Part shown: positions 55,995 to 64,000 of the stretch, piece by piece
Position numbering within the stretch: position 1 is the first letter of the stretch
Layout of the letters: each line of letters opens with the position of its first letter
Source: Ostrinia nubilalis
Taxonomy: Eukaryota > Arthropoda > Insecta > Lepidoptera > Crambidae
DNA: 64,000 nucleotides
Assembly (NCBI RefSeq): GCF_963855985.1
Contig: NC_087106.1
Location: forward strand, 6,865,001-6,929,000
Reading direction: 5' to 3'
The notes under the pieces: generated by a model
What the model was told of the DNA's origin: nothing
Seen by the model: the letters and a program-made list of their open reading frames with translations, nothing else
The model's database searches: none
Translations under genes and position numbers: made by a program

Positions 55995-56196
55995 GAACTC
56001 AAAGGTGACTGACTGACTGAGAGACTGATATAGTGATCTATCAACGCACAGCCCAAACCACTGGACGGATCGGGCTGAAATTTGGCATGCAGGTAGATGT
56101 TATGACGCAGGCATTCGCTAAAAAAGGATTTTACGAAACCACCCCTAAGGGGGTAAAACGGAATCAACGCGTACGAAGTCGCGGGCGGCCGCTAGT
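55995..56196 (+). mobile_element. Helitron-like family B, plus orientation
   Basis: Starts AACTCAAAGGTGACTGACTG, holds CACTGGACGGATCGGGCTG and CCCCTAAGGGGGTAAAACG, and ends GCGGGCGGCCGCTAGT. Complete except for the first bases. Confidence 0.7.
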
Positions 56197-56847
56197 GATG
56201 AATAAATACAAAATTTTGTGAAGTAATTGCTTCTCAGCCTATAATCAAGTAAAACAATCCATGTAAACTCCTTTCAACTATTTCCAGTGGTCACTCCCGT
56301 ACTTTTCTTCGTCACTCCTCGTCACTCAGCCCTCGCCCGAATGTCACAGTGTTAAAACAACGGCAGCGAGTTATAACAGCCAAAGGTCACAGTGTCCACT
56401 GATTTAAAGCATCTGCCTTTACCACTTTTATCGTGGGAAAGTGGGAATTGATGCTTTATTGAAAATTAATTCGGGACACGTGGGAAAAGTTTGAGACAGG
56501 TGGACGTTGATTTAGAGTCAGGAAAATTATTGGAAGGTACGAATGTTGAACGTAACTCGTAGCTTGTAGGATTAATATAAAGTTGTGAATAAAAAAAAAT
56601 AAAAAAAAAAACTAGCCGATCGGAGGCCGAAATTCCCACAATGCGAGAAGTAATCAGTGTTATAAGTAGGTATTAACAATTTCCTAAATATTTTAACTAG
56701 GTACCTAATATAATATTAGAACAGGACAAAATTGTTAAAAAATAATAATAAACTTCGTCTAAGATTTTTGCAACTATCGCAGTAATTAATTAATTATATC
56801 GATATTAGAGTAACAGAGCTTTTGATATTATTAAATATTAATTAACT

Positions 56848-56976
56848 AACTAAAAATGGTGAAGGTCGCGGGAGGTGCCAGGATGCGGGCGGTGCAGGAC
56901 CTTTCATTGTGGAAATCCTTGAGGGAGGCCTTTGTCCAGCAGTGGACGTCTATGGCTGTATCGAAAAAACTAAAAA
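56848..56976 (+). mobile_element. RTE LINE micro-insertion (110 bp) with 9 bp TSD
   Basis: Element 56858-56967 encodes the last ~30 residues (DLSLWKSLREAFVQQWTS-like) and has an A-rich end. TSD AACTAAAAA at 56848-56856 and 56968-56976; low complexity weakens it. Confidence 0.7.
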
Positions 56977-57640
56977 ATATGAAAACAAAATCGCGGGAAC
57001 CAGCAAGCGTTAATTTAAACTAAAATACAGACTTAGTAACCATGTTAACTTTATGTTATCTATCCCTATCTCCGAGTACACATGTAAACAACTGCTAGAT
57101 GCGTACCTTTTAGTTTTAATTGCATATTTGATTAACCTAACTGATAGTGCACTCGCTACTATAGTGCCCACCTGTTCATCAGATCACGAAGTTATGTACA
57201 GGCTACAACACATACCTTTTCACTGAAAAATCGAACCTATTACATACACATTAAGTACCAGTGTTTACCTTGTTCCGTCTTTTGTACACAAAAGCAAACA
57301 GCTGACTAGTTCAACACTAATTAGTTTAAGAAAATATCCAAAAATAACCTATTTAGCTGAAAAAATATGCAAGTATGTTAAACGTTGAATCATCACGTCA
57401 ATACAAAGTAGTTATCAGCGATCTCCATACTTTATCATGGGTTTTATTAATAGCTTTCATCGCTGAGAAGTAAAAAATAAACTTATAAAATATGAATTAC
57501 TGATAGTGCAAGTTGCATATCCTTATAGGAATTTTGACAAGTTACCTAGGCACAGATAAGGAAAGGTTTCAGCGCAGACTTGATTAATTTCAAATTATTC
57601 TAAGCAACGAGAAGATGCGTCTATAATTAAATTAAATTTT

Positions 57641-57740
57641 TGCGCCGCGTTAGCTTCTCTGCTTGACCCGTGGTTGACTGGTAGAGAATGCCACCCGACC
57701 TACTCTACTCTACTCTACTTTTGTGCAAAAAGTTTAAATA
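57641..57740 (+). mobile_element. CR1/jockey-like LINE 3' UTR with CTACT array
   Basis: Matches the 24.6 kb element (GACCCGTGGTTGACTGG, GAATGCCACC, TTTGTGCAAAAAGTTTAAAT). Its centre is replaced by a (CTACT)n microsatellite at about 57697-57718. Confidence 0.65.
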
Positions 57741-58468
57741 CAGAAATATAATGTCGCACAACAGCTTATAGAAGAACGGAAAATATTCATTTTGGGATGA
57801 TCATGTTTATTAAAAATCAAACCCAGAATCTCTAACTCTGAATGTCTGTCTCTCTTTACCACTCTACCTTCTATCTATGGCATTATCGTGTACCTTAAAC
57901 CTAAAATAAAGTTTTGAAGATGAATAGCTATGGTACATGTCCATTTATGACAAATGATGTCATTGTAGCAGTTAAAATTTGATCGACGACCATCTCTCAA
58001 AACCTATGTATACTGAGTTTAGCTAATCCCACCCAATCACAATAAATTAATCAATCTACACTATAAATTTTAAACGTAAGTGTACGGTGATTAAAAGCTG
58101 ACTGTTCTTGATTGAAATTGCAATTACCTATGTTAAAATCATAATTTGGGTTCAGGCTCCATTGAATATTCAGTTCTTACAAAAGAAGATTAGTTTTCAA
58201 CCTACATGGTTGTTACAAAATTGCTGTAATGGTTTGCATATATTGATTAAGTGAATGGATGGATAGGTAATTTCTTTTCAATATTTTGTATGTTCGCGAC
58301 TTCATCCCTAAGAATAATTAACGTGGTTCATACTGGCCATACATAAATATTTAATAATACTATTATTTATAAAACAATATTACAATTTTTGAAAATGGAA
58401 GTTTCCGGGAGTAAGAGGTTTTTTTGTTTCTTTGATTGTCATTTGTTTTACGTTGTGGAATCCTTTTA
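57741..58468. other. AT-rich unassigned stretch
   Basis: Nothing recognised. Confidence 0.3.
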
Positions 58469-58587
58469 AGGCTGAGTTGCACCAAATTACTTTGACCGTA
58501 ACTTTAACAATAGCCGGTGCTTTTTGAATGGAGTTTGACAGATATTTGGCGTTTGTTAAAGTCAAAATAAGATGCTACAACTCAGCA
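58469..58587. mobile_element. MITE of the AGGCTGAGTTGCACCA family, copy 4
   Basis: Left AGGCTGAGTTGCACCA, right ATGCTACAACTCAGCAT; same length as copy 1. Confidence 0.78.
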
Positions 58588-59515
58588 TTAGTGTGGCGAT
58601 AATTTGATTTTAACGTCAGAAAATAAATACTCTTCAATAAATAAGTTTTCTAAAAACTATTAACAATATGCTACAAAAAAAAATGCCTTTGCCAGTACAA
58701 ACAGACCATAGCTCAGTAATAAATATTTATACAGACTAATGGACCATTCACGAGTCTTTGTCCACACCCTTACCCTGAATCTTCCCAAGTCCTTATCTCC
58801 CATAATATAACACTAATCGCTTCCCCACCTCTCTTTGTCACACAAAAACTTGTTTTCCCTCCATTTCGGTTAACAATTCAAGGACATTACTCAATGGGGG
58901 TAATATGTCAACGGCTTAATGGCACTGAAACAATTTCTCAACAAAAAGTAGGAAACACACGTCCCTACACGCTAGTCTCACTTCCGCGTTACAACAAAAA
59001 ACGTCTAAGAAAATGTTACGGCGAGTATTGGGTTTGTTTACCCTAGTAATTTACAGACAATTAATTTGAACCGTATTTGTATGGGTATAAAGATGAAAGT
59101 TGAAGTGTAAGGATGAGGGTGGTTAGGGTAAGTGTGCCGGTAAAGGAAACCATTATTTTGGAGGGTTATACCGAGGCATTTGTATTGCGAATTTGAAGAA
59201 GTTTCGACAGTTTGTTTTCGAGTGCATTTCGTCATTAATCAATGTTTTGTTCGGAGTTTTCTGGATCGCGTTTTACCTGTTTTCCTTGGGGAGGTTTCTT
59301 TGACAGTTCCTCTTTGTAATTGATTGTTTGCGGATACTGGGTTTGATTTTTATTTGCGTTTGTTTTGAGTTGTGTGTGAAGTAGGGGTAAGTTATGTTGT
59401 AATGGAAGAATCGTTTTCAAGATAGATAATAAATCAAAATGTCTAATTACAGTTAGTAATTAAAATGCTAAATGCACTATTTGTCTTTGAATTCAAAAGG
59501 TCTTCAATGAAATAT
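58588..59515. other. Unassigned stretch
   Basis: Minus frames at 59038-59235 and 59235-59420 are rich in low-complexity residues and have no domain. Confidence 0.3.
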
Positions 59516-59686
59516 TCTATACTAATATTATAAATGCGAAAGTAACTCTGCCTATCTGCCTTGCTTTCACGCCTAAACTACTGAACCGATTTTGATGAAA
59601 TTTGGCATAGAGATAGTTTGAGTCCCGGAAAAGTACATGGGATAGTTTTTATCCCGGTTTTTGAAACAAGGACGCGCGCGAAAGTA
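59516..59686 (+). mobile_element. Helitron-like family A, 3'-truncated
   Basis: Starts TCTATACTAATATTATAAAT, with the 5' TC expected of Helitrons, then the same core as 4113-4347. It stops at GGACGCGCGCGAAAG, before the CTAGT end. Confidence 0.65.
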
Positions 59687-60999
59687 ATAAATACAAAACT
59701 TGTTTTCGTTTAAGACTGTATTCACTGCCGAGAAGTTTTTCATTTCGTCTAGTTAGTTACACTGGAAAATCTATCATTTGGGGCTCACTGGTGAGCCCCA
59801 TGATGTTCAGTAGGTGTACACTTTACAACAGATTGCTGTGATCGAATCTTAACTAATAAATAGACTGTATTATGTACTTTAACTAGTATAAAATAGCCAA
59901 AAGTTTTTAGTTTTCGAAATTGAACTCCAAAATCAACTACCGTCCAACATCAAAGAATAGTGTTGCCAACTATGCGCATAAAGATCCGTTCCGGCACATT
60001 ATACGATATCCGAAGTGATTACGGCAGGCTTTGAGCCGGTATTGAGGGATTTTCTATATCCGCCCGCTTTCCTTTATGCTACCTGCAATTTTATCCGGCA
60101 CTGCCGTTATGAAGTTGTGATGGTGGGTTAGTGTGGATATGCCTTTATGGCTAGGTACTGTCCATTTCAATTTTCTACAAGCTACTGTGTTTCGTGACTG
60201 ATGGGTTTGAGGTTTTTAATCAACCAATCGTTGTAAGTGACTTGTCCTAGTGCCTAGTTCATTCAATGATCGATTTTTAATATGTATCAGCATTGGTAAA
60301 TTGGCTGGCTACGTGGTTCTACTGGGTGCTTACCTGTAACCTACCTATTCATGCGGGTATATTTTATGGACGATTGGTACTGTTACAGAATGGATGGGAT
60401 CTGATTTTTCCACTTTTTCTGATAAAAGGTATTGCATCACGTTACTTTGACTGCTTTAAGTGACTACCACACAGAATAGATATAAAGAGTATTTATTTTC
60501 CTTCCTAAACTCAATTAAAATCGACTCTAATGATGATCAATATATACTTATTTAAATATTGTAAAAGATTTTTCTATTTTCCAGATGAAACGGGTACCGG
60601 CAGTAAGAAGAGCTTTTCTAGATTTAACCAGACAGAGTATTGCTATTACTTAAACTGGTTTTCGATAGCTAAAAACCATTCTATTTGATACAAAAAGAAA
60701 AATTTAATAAACTCCTGGCATATCCACAAATTCCTAACATCTGATCGGACATCATTTTCTTGGCTCCTTTAAGAAAATGCAGCTGACTTGGAAGTCTCTC
60801 AATAAGTTGGTATATTAAGATACCTAGACTTATTTTTATTAATATGGCTCGGCTCTTTGACGCTGCGCTGTCAATCGACGCAAAGGGATTGTGGGCGCCT
60901 TTAATTATATTTAGACTGAGTCTTTTAACCTATTAGAAAGGATATTTTATGAATAGAAAATAGTTTTTTTGAGAAAACTGATAGAATAATTATTATTAT
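59687..60999. other. AT-rich unassigned stretch
   Basis: A small GGGGCTCACTGGTGAGCCCC palindrome lies at about 59780-59799. No gene. Confidence 0.35.
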
Positions 61000-61120
61000 C
61001 GGGATTGCTACCATATTTTATACCTTATTTATACCGATATCAGTTACTCCGTGATCATGGCGCTTGCAACAGTGCCGAAATATCGGAGGTTCGTAAATAA
61101 GGTACATAGGAGCAATCCCG
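61000..61120. mobile_element. 121 bp MITE with CGGGATTGCT ends
   Basis: Ends CGGGATTGCT and AGCAATCCCG, followed inward by ACCTTATTTA and TAAATAAGGT; GATAT/ATATC cores extend the complementarity. Confidence 0.78.
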
Positions 61121-61992
61121 TTAATTAATTATTCGAATGTTAGAGACTAAGAAAGTTTAAAACATCTGATAGATAACCTACTTATGTACTTTACCTACAA
61201 CATACATAAATTATTGGTAAAGCACTGTAGAGTTCTATCACTAGAAAACAATGAACTCTTATATAGATTTATACAATCTAGGAAAAGGGAAGTTATTCAT
61301 TATGTTTATAATCAAGAGAATATGGGTTAGTTTTTACCATAACATTGTGTTTGCTAACCTTTTTGTCTACGTAACAAAGGTTTTTCAATACATAACATAA
61401 ACACAAATAATAGTGGTTTCCTGAATGCTGTCAAAACAAAAATAATTGTCTGTAATTTTATTTAGTAAATAAATAAAAAAATAAATAAGTAACTCTTATT
61501 CAATACACCTATTGACATTAAACTTGGTCTCCTAAGTGTCTATGACTCCATATTCAGTATGATGATGATTATGATAATATTGATAAGATTTTTACATCCT
61601 CAGCTAAAAATAATATCAACACCCCAAAATAAAGTCATACAACCGAACACCAAAGACATCGTTATTTAAAAATCCACCCCTAGGGAGGATCTCACGATCA
61701 TGTTAAACACCAAGAGTACTATAAATTGTCGACGCTCGCGTGTGAGACCCAATTTAACATGACACCAATGGAATAACGAATGATATTTATATTTTTAACA
61801 GAAAAAAAATGAAAAGTGGCGAAATAGGATCAGAGAGGAAATTAATAGGGCACGCTGTGACGTTAAACTGCTGATTATCATGCCAAATTGCAACTTAAGT
61901 AGCATGTTTTTAAATAATAATTCGAGTTAAGACTCAACATTATTATTCTTTTAGTAAGTAAATTGTTATTTATAAGGATAAGGGTTGTCCTA
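61121..61992. other. AT-rich unassigned stretch
   Basis: Between 61650 and 61790, CGTTATT/AATAACG and CATGTTAAA/TTTAACATG are loosely symmetric, too weak to call a MITE. Confidence 0.3.
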
Positions 61993-62158
61993 AAACAAGC
62001 TTCATCATCATCATCATTTCAGCCTTATGACGTCCACTGTTGAACATAGGCCTCCCCCAATGCTTTCCATGTTGATCGATTGGTAGCAGCCTGCATCCAG
62101 CGTTTCCCTGCGACCTTTACGATGTCGTCTGTCCACCTTGTGAAACACAAACAAGCTT
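61993..62158 (-). mobile_element. RTE LINE 3' insertion (146 bp) with 10 bp TSD
   Basis: Element 62003-62148 with an (ATG)n tail, minus strand. Perfect TSD AAACAAGCTT at 61993-62002 and 62149-62158. Confidence 0.92.
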
Positions 62159-63523
62159 AGCTCAGTATATCTTCATTTATGAATTTTGTAGGAAAAAGTA
62201 TAAAATATCTTGTGTTGGTTTTTAATTAGTGATAACAAAATCAGGAAATTGTAATTTTTCTGGAAAATTCCCTTTCGACCTTTCGAAGATATCGTTTGGT
62301 ATTGAATTACCTTCAAAAATGTTATGAATGCTGCAAATTCAATTTTTTTAAATTTATCAGCTGCCGTTGATTATTGTACGATGTCACTCATGGTAGATTT
62401 GAATCTGTTATCTATCAATTAATTATGTTTGTCAATTTTGAATATTTGTCCGTTTGTTATCATCATATTAGTTCTGATTACCATAAATATGTTGATATTA
62501 AATTAATTCTAAAATTAGAAGCATTATTTAATTTTATACATAGATGCCATCGGTCATACAACCTGTAGCCATCTATTTTATCTAAGTATCATTTCTAGTT
62601 ATCTTGATCAGATCTATTTAAAAGATTGTAAAATTATATCTGTGGGAGAATTTATTAATAATCATCTCGTAGAACTTGTCATAGCAATCCCTATGTGGAA
62701 ATGCCGTACGAATGTTAAATGAAATGAGATAAATGGGAGAACACTAATAGGGATTAATAGGTTTAATCAATGTTATGAACGAAAGTTTAAGAGTTATCGT
62801 ACATTCAGAAGGCAAACTGCATACTAAACTATTCATCTTTTTGTAATTTTCAATACGATAATGTTATTGTTTATGGAATAAATGACTATGACTAACCTTG
62901 TTATTCGATAGGAGAAAAGTCCCATCCGGTTACACCTTTACTCGTTAACATGTATTTTCTTACTAGATTTTTAATGTATTTTGTGCATTGTTTCGTTAAG
63001 GATTATCGATTCATTAAAATTATTTAAATTAAATTAAATTCATTATAGACACTTAGACCACGCAGCTGGATAAGTAGGTATACAGACACCTTTTATCGAA
63101 AGGTCTTGATTTGTTGGACTAATTTATAAAACAACTCTGGCGCACATGCTGAGAAACTACTACGAACTACTCTCGATTTTCACACAGGAAAAATGAGGAA
63201 AAAAAAAGAATTTTAACATTCAAACAAAACGCATTTTTGATTGTCCCCTATTAAATGACATAGGCTTAAGTGTTCTCTAGACAATAAACATCCGAGTAAT
63301 TATGGGACGAACGGTACCCACCATAAAACATAGCAATAAGAACGCGTAGAATCGTCACCGGCGTATTCAGTTTCAATACAAGAACTACTGGGAGATAGCA
63401 TCAGTTTTGTATCTATGGCTTTGTGTAGACAAGATTGTAATTTGAGAAGTTTTATGCTCGGTTCGTGGAATATACAGACGGGTAATTGGTCGAGCATGTT
63501 GACTGACTTGACTTCTATGTCCC
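62159..63523. other. AT-rich unassigned stretch
   Basis: No repeat or gene recognised; AAATTAAATTAAATT at about 63025. Confidence 0.3.
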
Positions 63524-63685
63524 CTAGATGGGGCAGAGGGCGTCCACAACAGTCCTCAATCGCGTTCGGTCTTGAGCTTCGCGTTTGATCTCGCTCCAAG
63601 TCTTGCCGATCTTCTTCGCCTCGTCTGCCACAGTGCGCCGCCAAGTTTGCTTGGGGCATCCACGTTTGCGAGGTCGAGCATGTAG
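63524..63685 (-). pseudogene. LINE polyprotein C-terminal tail
   Basis: The minus strand reads ARPRKRGCPKQTWRRTVADE, KKIGKTWSEIKREAQDRTR and VVDALCPI, then TAG at 63524-63526. The pattern (K.TWRRT....K...TW.E....QDR.R....V.ALC) is a frequent C-terminal tail of non-LTR reverse transcriptases in animals. The frame is intact for about 54 codons. No catalytic domain, TSD not identified. Confidence 0.75.
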
Positions 63686-64000
63686 GTAGTTGGAAATGTA
63701 GTTTTTTTCACAAAGTCAATTGCTTCAAACAATGTTCAGGAAAACAAATGAAATCTATTGTTGATCATTCAAATAATAATGAACTCCACGTCTAAATGTC
63801 ATTTAACTACTATGTAAGCTGATTGCCATGTCAGCGGCGTGCAGATAATTTGCGTCGACTTTTAAAACTTTTTCTCCTGTTTTATGTTTTTGTTTACATT
63901 TATAGTTTGGTTCCATAAGTTGCGTTTCCATTTGTGATTTCTCTACTTGTAGTTACTGCTTACACAAAAAAAAACTTACAGAAATTAAATCTTTAACGAA

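Noticed and set aside
61650..61790. Possible MITE with CGTTATT and CATGTTAAA inverted motifs.
   Set aside because: Arms are short and interrupted, with no terminal symmetry.

Overview
The window looks like a non-coding, transposon-dense piece of a lepidopteran (moth or butterfly) nuclear genome. The evidence is AT-rich DNA, no long undamaged host open reading frame, and many dispersed repeats of types I recognise from Lepidoptera: RTE-clade LINE ends, CR1/jockey-like LINE ends with AAAT tails, a tRNA-derived SINE, CTAGT-ending Helitron-like elements, and a BEL/Pao relic. No rRNA gene, CRISPR array, operon or bacterial signal was seen. I could not identify any host gene with confidence. Two short candidate exons (around 9.7 kb and 11.7 kb) are listed at low confidence.

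Layout. 0-2.3 kb: two piggyBac-like MITEs, an internally inverted RTE relic, and two RTE tails interrupted by a MITE. 4-6 kb: a Helitron-like element, LINE tails and a decayed SINE. 8.5-11.4 kb: a 94 bp RTE micro-insertion, a 42 bp tandem duplication, and the best element of the window, a 1.35 kb 5'-truncated RTE LINE with a 10 bp target-site duplication and one in-frame stop. 13.6-16.1 kb: MITEs, a LINE tail, and a three-copy spaced 38 bp repeat. 16.2-18.6 kb: a decayed BEL/Pao pol (reverse transcriptase, RNase H and integrase remnants, minus strand) carrying a foldback element and a twin-primed RTE copy. 21.0-23.6 kb: a nested structure, in which a 2.1 kb element with complex inverted ends sits inside a local tandem duplication and contains opposed TTATGC-type motif clusters, a 317 bp AAGC array and a foldback. 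24-26.6 kb: a CR1/jockey-like LINE end, a diverged tandem duplication and two RTE tails. 27-49 kb: scattered MITEs, Helitron-like elements, SINE tails, nested insertions and tail-to-tail RTE ends. 49-64 kb: mostly unique-looking AT-rich DNA with two SINEs and a few LINE, MITE and Helitron-like remnants.

The elements do not form a pathway; the window records repeated nested insertion. Target-site duplications support seven RTE insertions, a SINE inside a MITE, and a LINE tail inside another LINE tail. The most unusual structures are the 21.2-23.3 kb composite element, the two RTE copies with 5' inversions, the 28 bp direct repeats around a Helitron-like element at 41.1-41.4 kb, and the spaced 38 bp repeats at 15.9-16.1 kb.
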